Both the position numbers and the translations under genes were made by a program. The notes beneath the pieces were generated by a model, which was not told the DNA's origin, did no database searches, and saw only the letters and a list, made by a program, of their open reading frames with translations. From Deltaproteobacteria bacterium (GTDB lineage Bacteria > Myxococcota_A > UBA9160 > UBA4427), in the NCBI GenBank assembly GCA_029261835.1, contig JAJDAO010000016.1, forward strand, positions 46,930 through 110,929: a DNA stretch of 64,000 nt. The letters run 5' to 3'. Within the stretch, counting starts at the first letter, position 1. The number at the start of each line of letters is the position of its first letter. Positions 1 to 7,180 of the stretch are shown here, one piece after another.

Positions 1-689
1 GCGTTGATCTCGGGCGATATGTCGATGATACCGCTGCGCTCGATCTGTTGGTCAATGTCGAAGTTAGAGTTAAGCGAGAAGAACTGCAGCCGGACGGGGG
101 TGTTGTCGGTCCAGCGATCTTCTTTGGCGATGGCGGTGTTGAGGAGAAGGTCGAAGTCGTGACGCATTGCGGCTCGGACGTCGGCTTGGGCGCCGCTGTG
201 GACAGTCGCCCTTGCAGCGGCGGTGGCGCAGGTGTGGGCGACGTCGCTGGAGGCATCTCTGGCGGCTCTGGCGGCACCGGCGGCGGCTCTGGCGGCGTGC
301 ATTGCAGGGTCCTTATGGGCACGGATATCTCTGGCTCGGACGGCGGCGGCGAAGTGGGCGTCGTCAAAGGAGGCGGCGTAGATGGGATCGTTCATGGCTT
401 TGTGGTCGGCTTCCGCAGCCTGTCGCGAGGCGGTTTTATCGACTTCGCCGGCGACTTCGTCAGCGGCTTCAGCGGCGTATCTGGCGGTTTTGGCGGCGGG
501 TCTGGCAGCGCAGTCGGCGGATCTCTCGGCAACACAGATGGCTTGCTCGACGGCGTCGATCTGCTCTTGTGAAGCGCCCCATCTGGCCACAAACAGTGGT
601 TGGACGTGGCGGGCGCAACGGGCAACGAAGGCGACGCGAGCCCAACGCGGAAGCTTGTCAAGTTCCTCCTTGGCCACCACTTCAGCCAT
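1..689 (-). CDS. Alanine-rich hypothetical protein, 3' end off window
   Basis: Reading the minus strand from the ATG at 689 gives an open frame with no stop to the window edge (229 codons, C-terminus missing). A GAGGAAGC ribosome binding site lies 5–6 bases upstream. The N-terminus contains KLPRWARVAFVARCARHVQPLF, split here as a basic amphipathic segment, followed by an alanine-rich helical stretch with many AAR/AAA steps (about residues 45–150) and then a normal-looking acidic/aromatic tail. The plus-strand glycine- and arginine-rich open frames over the same region are its mirror images. I do not recognise a named family and assign no function; the composition suggests an all-helical soluble protein. 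Confidence 0.6.
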   Translation of the reverse strand, partial: MAEVVAKEELDKLPRWARVAFVARCARHVQPLFVARWGASQEQIDAVEQAICVAERSADCAARPAAKTARYAAEAADEVAGEVDKTASRQAAEADHKAMNDPIYAASFDDAHFAAAVRARDIRAHKDPAMHAARAAAGAARAARDASSDVAHTCATAAARATVHSGAQADVRAAMRHDFDLLLNTAIAKEDRWTDNTPVRLQFFSLNSNFDIDQQIERSGIIDISPEIN

Positions 690-989
690 GGCTTCCTCGC
701 TTCTCAATACGTGCACCGTGCAACCAGCCGATGGTAGCACCGACGGGGTTTCCCGGTGGCGGGCAGGACCTTGCTTCGATCTGCTAGTCGGCTGTCGTCT
801 TTCCAGCTCATAGATTTGCAGCGCGTAGGGCACTCCAGCAGCTTACAGGCGGCGCTGGGTTGTTTTTTGAGTGACCGTAACCACTTGAATTGATTAAGGA
901 GCCCCGCGATTGACTGATCAGCTTCCCAAGCCCGGACCGGGGCCAAATCCCAATAACTTCCACATCGTCGAGCGCTATTTGACATCACG
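690..989. other. Intergenic, nothing recognised
   Basis: About 300 bases between the alanine-rich gene and the decayed mobile-element gene. Short open frames exist on both strands but have no start signal or protein-like composition. I see no RNA gene or convincing terminator. Confidence 0.4.
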
Positions 990-1556
990 CTACTTGTCGG
1001 ACGTGGCGGGAATCCCCGTTCTTTGTCCTACGCGCGATGCGCAATGGCCTGCCAAGGGGCGACCGCGATGGGTCGCGTCGCCCCTCTCTCCGCGGCGCGT
1101 AGCGGTCAAGCTCGCAGAGCGGCCTCTAAGAGTCGGGAGAACGGAACCATGGTTCCGATTTGCCGGCAGCTCGCACACATGTGTGCGATTTGAGAGGGCA
1201 GGGTTACTGGCCACCTTCACGAGCCGAGCAGTCGAGGGCTCGTCCTTCGCGAGCTCGGCCTCGAAGTCGGGCTCGGGGAGGGGGGCGATGCGCTGCCAGC
1301 GGGAGGAATCGGATTTCGAGATGCCGTCTGGCAAAGTCGTACCGCGCGACTTTGAACCGCCGCGGCGAACACTTTCGTCCAAGGCCAGCATCTCGCCTAT
1401 TCGCCGCTCAGCCCGTAGCCGCAGGTCGATAGCCCGCCGCGCGGCTTCCTTCGCGCCCTTCTGGCGCTCCTTCGCACCAGGCTCGTACACCTGGCCCCTG
1501 AGGGCGCGGGTTTCTGGACAGCTAGCACGGAACCAATTACCGTGTTTCGAGGCCAC
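990..1556 (-). pseudogene. Decayed mobile-element protein of the RLRAERR/SSRWQ family
   Basis: Residues about 45–115 read like the central part of a family common in phages and plasmids next to DNA methylases: an IDLRLRAERRIGEML block, a basic linker, then SKSDSSRWQRIAPLPEPDFEAEL. The usual N-terminal leader (rich in AL/RDKAE and AYA) is missing and the frame starts with unrelated sequence, so the 5' end looks lost. After about residue 120 the frame runs into arginine-rich low-complexity sequence that includes two perfect DNA palindromes (1142–1157 and 1171–1188), which suggests an insertion into the 3' part. I therefore call it a remnant rather than a working gene. The family link is from memory of typical members. 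Confidence 0.45.
1142..1188. repeat. Two adjacent perfect palindromes
   Basis: CGGAACCATGGTTCCG (1142–1157) and TCGCACACATGTGTGCGA (1171–1188) are each exact inverted repeats without a spacer; the 13 bases between them include a shorter palindrome, TGCCGGCA. They sit inside the degenerate 3' part of the mobile-element remnant. Confidence 0.7.
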
Positions 1557-1608
1557 GGCCGTAAGTGTCGTGGCGCGGAACGTACGCTAGGCCACACGCA
1601 GACGGCAC

Positions 1609-2628
1609 TTGGCCAACCTCGATTTTCGATATATTGGGTCTTTTCAAACTGGGACTGTCTTCGAAGCGGAGGAACCGCTTGAGGAGTCTTGGAACAGACT
1701 CGCTCGAATCGGGACGAGTGACTACTCGGCGGCGCTTAGGCCTAGCAATCTAAAAATCCACTGGGAGGCACATCGTAAGTACGCGGTTGTGCGGATTCGA
1801 CAGGCCCTTGAGTTTCGAGTTGCGGCCTCTTCTGGTTCTCTTCTTACTCAACCGCTTCCCTTCTACTACGCCTTTCTCAATCTCACCAGAGCTCTTCTTG
1901 CGATCATCCCGGAGGTCATGCCCAAGCCCGGGCACGGCCTCCGCCACAAGCTGGGGGGAGACCTCTGGGCGTGCACCGCCGAGCTTGTCCCTGGGACCTT
2001 CACGGACCTGCTCACTACACTCGGCGTTGATTGGTCCAGCGGGCAGACGATTTCGCTCTCCGACTGCCTCTCCCGAATTCCGGAGGTCGCAGCGATCTAC
2101 AGTGCACCAAGCCGGGGGAAGCCGAATGTCTCACCAGTGCGTGTTCGCGGCCACCATTCGGGCAAACTGTCTCTCGAATTCGATGAGCGGTTGGTTGACG
2201 TTCAGGAGTTTCGTGCGGAGTGGGCGTTGCGTCATCCTAGTCTTCGGCCCTACTTCGAACTCAATGACAAAGGAGCGATTCTCAACCTGCTGGACACCAG
2301 CAGGGCGGAAACGTACGAAGCCGCCTGCGAACTATGCTCCGAACTACTCACCAATAGCCTCATGTTCAGCCAGAGCGCGACCTGGTACGCCGAGCGTGAA
2401 GACAATACTTCCCTCCTCGTTCCGGGAATCGCCAAGTACCTTGCCGCGATGTTCATTCTTGGAAGCCTCGTTCGCTACGAACCCGACCTCCTTGCAGATG
2501 CGGCCCTGCCTGCCTCCGAAACGGGTTGGTTTCTCGATCGGTTCATTCGAGCTGCCGACCGGTTCTTCCCGCAACTGGCGCTCAGTTTCGCCTACAAGAA
2601 TCCAGTGTATGTCAGACGGCCGGTGTAA
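1609..2628 (+). CDS. YaaC-like protein
   Basis: A 339-residue soluble protein. The segment FYYAFLNLTRALLAI (about 85–100) followed by a GHGL motif, and the C-terminal AKYLAAMFILGSLVRYEPDLL region (split here; about 275–296), match the layout of the YaaC family (YaaC of Bacillus and related HEPN-like helical proteins of unknown role). Length is normal for the family (300–350). The ATG at 1609 follows an ACTTGGCC stretch with no strong ribosome binding site. It stands alone between a mobile remnant and a secreted protein on the other strand. Scattered members of this family sit in accessory islands; a defence role is only a possibility. Function unknown. Confidence 0.6.
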   Translation: MANLDFRYIGSFQTGTVFEAEEPLEESWNRLARIGTSDYSAALRPSNLKIHWEAHRKYAVVRIRQALEFRVAASSGSLLTQPLPFYYAFLNLTRALLAIIPEVMPKPGHGLRHKLGGDLWACTAELVPGTFTDLLTTLGVDWSSGQTISLSDCLSRIPEVAAIYSAPSRGKPNVSPVRVRGHHSGKLSLEFDERLVDVQEFRAEWALRHPSLRPYFELNDKGAILNLLDTSRAETYEAACELCSELLTNSLMFSQSATWYAEREDNTSLLVPGIAKYLAAMFILGSLVRYEPDLLADAALPASETGWFLDRFIRAADRFFPQLALSFAYKNPVYVRRPV

Positions 2629-2851
2629 CTCCCCCTCGCTGATGCGGACGAGGAGACGGGGGAATGAGCGTCACCGGTTGTGTGAATGTAGTCGACCCTT
2701 GCCGCTCTCCAGTGCGTAGCTCCGAATGCGTCGCCCCCCAGCCCCCGAAATAGCTCACGCAAACGTCCATTTGGAGACGCTATCTCGGCGGGGCGCCGGA
2801 CGTTCACCGATCATCGACGACCGGCGGTTGAGAACTGCAGGGCGGCGGCGA

Positions 2852-3469
2852 TCAATCTCGCAGCTCGTCGAGATAACGCCCAACCCGTTGCGCTGCTAGC
2901 GCCTTGAGCTTGGCTCGCAGATCGGCCGCACGCCCCTCAGCATGAGGGGAAGCCGGCACGACCCTTGTGAACCTCCAACAGCGCGGCGCTTCTAGGACCA
3001 GCTCGAGTTCCTCGTCGACATCGATACCGAGCCCAGGGTCGAGGATGACTACCGGCTGAGACGGGAACACTGGACGGGAGACCATGAGATCGCCGCTCGC
3101 GGCCAGATGGGCATCAATTCCCATGCAGGCAAACTCGGCTGGTTCGGTCTCAGTTAGGGCTGCTCCTCGAAGAATCCGGACGTCGTCGAGGAGGTCATCG
3201 TAGAGAGCATCGGCGATGCGCCACCTTCGGCTACGGATCCTGGTCGGCTCTCTGAAGGAGTTCGAGGCACCCTTGTACACCTCAATGTCCGCGACCAACC
3301 ACTGCCGATCGGTTATCGACGCTTCAACGACTACCGGTGTACCACTTCTCGAGTACGCAGCCATCCGATAGGCCGCCACGTCGCGTCCAAGATCGGCATC
3401 TGGTCGCGCTTGGGCTGCCGTTGCTAGCGAGACGGCCAAGATGCCTGCCGTGATGAGCTGCCTGATCAT
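2852..3469 (-). CDS. Secreted hypothetical protein
   Basis: A 205-residue protein with a clear signal peptide (MIRQLITAGILAVSLATAAQA, split as n-region MIRQ, hydrophobic core, AQA cleavage site). I start at 3469 rather than the upstream ATG at 3490 because AGGGGAG lies 5–6 bases before it. The mature part has two cysteines (ACMG and RCWRF) that could form a disulfide, and no motif I can name. Probably periplasmic. It faces the same way as the recombinase operon but is separated from it by 45 bases and is probably a separate unit. Confidence 0.65.
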   Translation of the reverse strand: MIRQLITAGILAVSLATAAQARPDADLGRDVAAYRMAAYSRSGTPVVVEASITDRQWLVADIEVYKGASNSFREPTRIRSRRWRIADALYDDLLDDVRILRGAALTETEPAEFACMGIDAHLAASGDLMVSRPVFPSQPVVILDPGLGIDVDEELELVLEAPRCWRFTRVVPASPHAEGRAADLRAKLKALAAQRVGRYLDELRD

Positions 3470-3514
3470 CGATCTCCCCTTTCGCGTCATCGGGTCGCGC
3501 CGGGTCCCGGACCC

Positions 3515-4099
3515 TTAGGTCTCCGCTGCACGGAAGGCGGTTCCCCTCATCAACCCATCCACCTCCCCCGCACACTGCTCCGGCTGATTGTAGACCTCAG
3601 AGCCGGCAAACCGCACAACCCGAAACCCCTCGGCGACCATCGCCCGATCGCGCCGCTTGTCGTTGGCCGCCTGAAATCGAGTCTTCTCGTGAAACGCATG
3701 GCCGTCGACCTCGACAACCAGAGGAGAGCGCAGGGTGCGACGCTTCTCGTGGGGCTCGACCAGGTAGACAAAGAAGTCCGCCCGGTACCGGGTGCCCCCG
3801 GTGTGAACGGCCTTCTGCGGCTCCACAACGACCCCGTACCGTCCACCGCCGAACTGTCCCTCCTCGAGTGTGGCGTGCATCCCGAAGCGATTCTCCGCCA
3901 CCTAGCAGGGCCACCGGCTCCAGAGGGACACGAGCATCACCTGCTCGATGGGGGATTCGCAGCGTTCCAGAAGCTCCTCCACCTCCCGCCGCTGCCGGTC
4001 CAGGGCCTCGGTTAGCATCTGCTCGGCCTTCTGGCAGAGCGGGATGCTACCCCCATGGCCCAAGGCCCTGGCCGGACTTGGTTGCGGAGGGGAGGTCAT
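3515..4099 (-). pseudogene. DUF559-like PD-(D/E)XK nuclease split by in-frame TAG
   Basis: The reading frame from ATG 4099 runs 65 codons to a TAG (3904–3902) and continues in the same frame, beginning GTG, for 128 codons to 3515. The first half ends with the family N-terminal element ERCESPIEQVML; the second half carries RYRADFFVYLV, VVEVDGHAFHEK and RVVRFAGSEVYN, which together are the DUF559/Vsr-like nuclease fold (catalytic D…EVD, followed by H and an RF strand). The two pieces make one normal-length protein (about 194 residues) only if TAG is read through. The ATG overlaps the preceding stop (ATGA), so it was the last gene of the recombinase operon. Read-through, re-initiation at GTG 3901, recent inactivation or a base-call error are all possible. 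Confidence 0.65.
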
Positions 4100-4392
4100 G
4101 CGGGGGCCTCGGGTGCAAGCCGAACGACCGCAGCCGGCTTGCTCCCGGCTGCCCGCCGGGCCTCGGCCTTGCCATTCAGGTCAGTCGTCTGCTTGTCGAC
4201 CTGCTCGCGGATGACTTCTGCAATGGCGCGCAGGTAATCAGCACACCCTCCATCACGGAACGCCAGAAACCAGAGGTTCGAAATGACGTAAGGGCCATCG
4301 GGGTGCTCCTGAAGCTTCTGACACACCCTCATCCATTCCGTCATCGTATAGACTGCTTCAAATGGAATGGGATCCCAGATCTCCGCCATCAC
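4096..4392 (-). CDS. Small hypothetical protein in recombinase operon
   Basis: A 98-residue protein beginning MMAEIWDPIPFEAVYT. Its start overlaps the stop of the preceding gene by 4 bases (ATGA) and its own stop overlaps the next start by 4 bases, so translation is probably coupled. Residues 10–70 have mixed aromatic and acidic composition, with WMRVCQKLQEHPDGPYVISNLWFLAF resembling the short single-domain proteins of mobile elements; the tail is lysine/alanine rich. No family recognised. Confidence 0.6.
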   Translation of the reverse strand: MMAEIWDPIPFEAVYTMTEWMRVCQKLQEHPDGPYVISNLWFLAFRDGGCADYLRAIAEVIREQVDKQTTDLNGKAEARRAAGSKPAAVVRLAPEAPA

Positions 4393-4793
4393 GCTGCCTC
4401 CTCTTCTCCGCCTCGCGCAGCGGTTTCAAGCCTCGTTAGGAGCGACTGCCCTAAAAGGAGCGCCGTCTCGTGAAACCCGCCCGCCCACTGCTCCGCGCCG
4501 GTATGGACGGCCAATTGTGCGAGGTAGGCGGTTGACTCCAGGGTCACGTCTTGGTTCGCAGCGATGGTTGCTCCCTCGGAGAGAACGCTGGCGCACGCCG
4601 CGGCGAGCTTGGAGACATTCTCCAGCAACTCGTTGGCCGCCTCGCAGAGTTCCGGTGACACGTCACCCCGAAGGCTATCGCTGGCGAATGAGAGGAAGTG
4701 GTTGTGCTCCACGGTCAGAAAGTGCTTCGCCTTCTCCTCGGTAATGAGGCCCTCATGCGGAAGGACGGTGAGCTTGATGGTTTCGCCCATCAC
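4389..4793 (-). CDS. Small helical hypothetical protein in recombinase operon
   Basis: A 134-residue protein, predicted almost fully helical, with FLTVEHNHFLSFASDSL near residue 25 and a long alanine-rich helical stretch after it. It overlaps both neighbours by 4 bases. Its C-terminus (GGEEEAA) resembles that of the upstream gene's product (EQRQKEAA) and both are of similar size and charge pattern, so they could be distant paralogues, although I cannot show it. Function unknown. Confidence 0.6.
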   Translation of the reverse strand: MMGETIKLTVLPHEGLITEEKAKHFLTVEHNHFLSFASDSLRGDVSPELCEAANELLENVSKLAAACASVLSEGATIAANQDVTLESTAYLAQLAVHTGAEQWAGGFHETALLLGQSLLTRLETAARGGEEEAA

Positions 4794-5227
4794 GCTGCCT
4801 CCTTCTGCCGCTGCTCTTCAACTTCGAGCCGGTGCACGAGTTCGGTTGCCAGTTGGTCATAGGCCCAGTTGAACGGCCCCGTGCTGTGCCGGGTTGCCTT
4901 CTCGGTGGCGGCGAGCCGAGAAAGAGTCCGGGTATCGTTCTTCCATTCCTCGTACTCCAAGCGCCCAATTGGCAAGTGCTGACGCCGAAACTCCGCCGGC
5001 CTGCGACGCCTGATTGCCTCAGAGCAGGCCTTGACCATGGTCGTGATGTCTATGGCGAGAAAGCCCAGGGCATCGCGCTCTCGTGGGTCCTCTGTACCGC
5101 TGACGGCGCTGATGATTACACCCTGGTAGGCAGGTAAATCCTCTTCCAGCCATCGCAGCGCCTCTTCAGGCGTGATGCTGTCGCCCTCAGGCAGCGGCAT
5201 GATGATGAGTTCATGGGGTTCACTCAT
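4790..5227 (-). CDS. Small helical hypothetical protein, second gene of recombinase operon
   Basis: A 145-residue protein starting MSEPHELIIMPLPEGDSITPEEAL. I chose ATG 5227 over the longer upstream frame because AGGAGAAG lies 5 bases before it; the longer version would cover the end of the recombinase gene in another frame. The start lies inside the recombinase stop region (8-base overlap). The product has an N-terminal beta-like segment, then helices rich in R/E (SEAIRRRRPAEFRRQHLPIG). No recognised domain. Confidence 0.6.
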   Translation of the reverse strand: MSEPHELIIMPLPEGDSITPEEALRWLEEDLPAYQGVIISAVSGTEDPRERDALGFLAIDITTMVKACSEAIRRRRPAEFRRQHLPIGRLEYEEWKNDTRTLSRLAATEKATRHSTGPFNWAYDQLATELVHRLEVEEQRQKEAA

Positions 5228-6254
5228 TGTCTTCTCCTCGATTGGTGTTGGGCGTCCCAGGCACTCGCCTGGCGACATACGGGAAGTGCAGAAGTCCTGC
5301 GGCCTCCCGTTTCTTCTCCTCGGGCCTTCGGTCGTAGCCTTGGGTCGTGGACACCGAGGCGTGACCGGCAAGCTGCTGGGCCACGCTGATATCGGCCCCG
5401 GCATCAAGCAGGTCACCGATGAACGTGCGGCGCATGTCGTGGGGGCTGAAGGGCTGAATACCCGCCTGCTCGGCGCGCTTGCGGCAGACGACGAAGACGA
5501 CGTGGTCGGAGATGCGGCGCGGGGTGATGTTCCCTCCCCGATTCACAGGGCATAGGAGCGGGCCTGTCACATCACCCCGCTCATGCAGCCAATCGTCCAG
5601 CGCCGCCCGACAGCCCGTTGAGACGTGGACCAGGCGCGCCTTCCGGCCCTTCCCGCGGCGAACTCGGAGCTCCCCCGTCTCGCGGTCGTAGTCCTCGAGG
5701 TCAAGCGCTGCCATCTCGGCACGGCGCAGTCCGCAGGTCATGCCCAGGACGAATATCGAGGCGTCTCGAGGGCCGGCGGGACCGGGGTCGGATTGGCACA
5801 CGGCTGAGAGGGCCTGCTTCTCGCCGATGGTGAGCGAGCGTCCGGCGGGCAGCGTGGCGCCGCTAACCGGCTTCAGGTCACATGCTCTGGCCCGATGCTC
5901 TTCTGAGATGAGACCCAGCCGCCACGCTTCCTTGAGGACTGCGCGCAGCGTGGCCAGCAGGGCGTTGATGTAGCTCGGCGAGTACGGCTGGCCGGTCTTG
6001 GGCGAGATGGACTCCGCCAACGCTGTTCGCAACGTCTGGGTGTGGACGTACGTCAGCCGCTCCCAGGGTAGCGACACTGCATCGTGAGCACCCTGGCTCA
6101 TGACCTCCGCCAACTTATTGAGGCGGTCAAGCTGCGTGATGCGGCTGCGCTCCGAGCCGAGTGAAGCCAGGTAGACCGCTGCCGGACTCTCGTGCAGAGG
6201 CCGAACGAGCTGCACCGGCGCGGCCGGCCGCGAATGCTTGAGCGCTAGTCGCAT
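5220..6254 (-). CDS. Tyrosine recombinase / integrase
   Basis: A 344-residue XerC/D-type site-specific recombinase. The N-terminal SAM-like DNA-binding domain spans about residues 20–125 and the catalytic domain about 140–320. The full catalytic set is present: R177 (CGLRRAE), K202 or K205 in a GKGRKAR hairpin, H272 and R275 (HDMRRTF), H298 (AGHAS) and nucleophile Y307 (GYDRR). It should cut and rejoin DNA through a 3'-phosphotyrosine. It heads an operon of at least five genes with overlapping stops and starts, which is unusual for an integrase and suggests the downstream genes move with it or work with it. Confidence 0.9.
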   Translation of the reverse strand: MRLALKHSRPAAPVQLVRPLHESPAAVYLASLGSERSRITQLDRLNKLAEVMSQGAHDAVSLPWERLTYVHTQTLRTALAESISPKTGQPYSPSYINALLATLRAVLKEAWRLGLISEEHRARACDLKPVSGATLPAGRSLTIGEKQALSAVCQSDPGPAGPRDASIFVLGMTCGLRRAEMAALDLEDYDRETGELRVRRGKGRKARLVHVSTGCRAALDDWLHERGDVTGPLLCPVNRGGNITPRRISDHVVFVVCRKRAEQAGIQPFSPHDMRRTFIGDLLDAGADISVAQQLAGHASVSTTQGYDRRPEEKKREAAGLLHFPYVARRVPGTPNTNRGEDNE

Positions 6255-6451
6255 ACGTGCTCCTGCACGCCAATCGGTGAGGCCTCGAGCTTCGCCATGG
6301 GCTGTCCTCTGCCTGCCGTTGCGACAACGCTATCTCGAGTAACGGTGACCTCAGTACCGCTGGCTTGGGGAAGATGCAAGGGGGAGGACTTGATTTTATT
6401 GAATTGCACACGTTCTCGTGTCTGCACGGTAGCGCGCCTGATGAGCCGCAT
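6245..6451 (-). CDS. Possible small protein upstream of the recombinase
   Basis: A 68-residue frame, starting MRLIRRATVQTRERVQ, whose stop overlaps the recombinase start by 10 bases. An AAAGG lies about 9 bases before ATG 6451. It is basic at the N-terminus and lower in GC than its surroundings. The position fits an excisionase-like or regulatory leader gene, but no motif supports that and the frame may be chance. Confidence 0.35.
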   Translation of the reverse strand: MRLIRRATVQTRERVQFNKIKSSPLHLPQASGTEVTVTRDSVVATAGRGQPMAKLEASPIGVQEHVCD

Positions 6452-6737
6452 CTCGGCCTTTAACAGAACTGCTTGAGACGTATTCAAGACCACACGGGGG
6501 GTGAAGGCAATGCAAAGGGGGTGGGGGACCCCCGGTTTCGCAATGGGTCCCATCCGCTGGACCTATATGGGGGTCCTCATGCAAGCCACGCCAGAAAAAA
6601 ACTGTCCCAGAAAAATCCTGGCCAGAAATTCCGAGTACACGAACCGCCACCACTAGCCCCGAGCACGGACACAGCGCGCCACTCGACAGCGCCGCCAACA
6701 CACCCGACACTCTCCGCGTCAGAGTGGGGAAACCGAA

Positions 6738-7151
6738 ATGCGACGTATCAGCGTGACTCAGGCCAGCAATGAGCTGGCTGCAATCATCGAGCAGATCGAA
6801 TCCGGCGGAGAGCCCGTAATGCTCATGGACGGCGAGGTCCCCGTCGCCGGCATCGTTCCGCCGGAGGCACTTGCGGCACTCGACGAACTCGAAGACCAGC
6901 TAGACCTCGCCGCCGCAGAGGAGGCCCTAGCTGAAAGCGACGAGAGAATTCCGTGGGAGACGGTAAGGGCGGAGCTGGGACTGGAAGGCGAACCGGATGC
7001 TACGGAAGTCGAGAACGTTCCTGAGGATGGGGAGGATGGGGCGCCGCTCGGCGAGGAGCTGGACGAGAAGTTCAAGTCCGTGGCACGGGAGGTCATTCGG
7101 AAGAACCGGAGGCTCTTCGAGGCATTTGCGGCGTGGGACCGGAAGAAGTGA
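6738..7151 (+). CDS. Phd/YefM-type antitoxin
   Basis: A 137-residue protein. Residues 1–45 (RRISVTQASNELAAIIEQ, then GEPVMLMDGEVPVAGIVP) are the Phd/YefM fold, which binds DNA as a dimer and neutralises a partner toxin. The middle is very acidic (LEEDQLDLAAAEEALAES and following) and the C-terminal third (KSVAREVIRKNRRLFEAFA) is a separate helical hairpin, longer than typical YefM (about 85 residues). No toxin gene (Doc, YoeB, RelE, VapC) is found downstream: the next gene lies convergent on the other strand 29 bases away. It is therefore an orphan or partnered in trans. Confidence 0.75.
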   Translation: MRRISVTQASNELAAIIEQIESGGEPVMLMDGEVPVAGIVPPEALAALDELEDQLDLAAAEEALAESDERIPWETVRAELGLEGEPDATEVENVPEDGEDGAPLGEELDEKFKSVAREVIRKNRRLFEAFAAWDRKK

Positions 7152-7180
7152 CCGAGGAGGTGGCCGCGGCCTGATAGGTG

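Noticed and set aside
48-787. Gly-rich and Arg-rich plus-strand open frames
   Set aside because: They mirror the alanine-rich minus-strand gene with its own ribosome binding site; composition is typical of a GCC-codon-rich gene read backwards.
910-1590. Plus-strand 226-codon frame
   Set aside because: Overlaps the mobile-element remnant whose RLRAERR and SSRWQ motifs lie on the minus strand; the plus frame has no recognisable feature.
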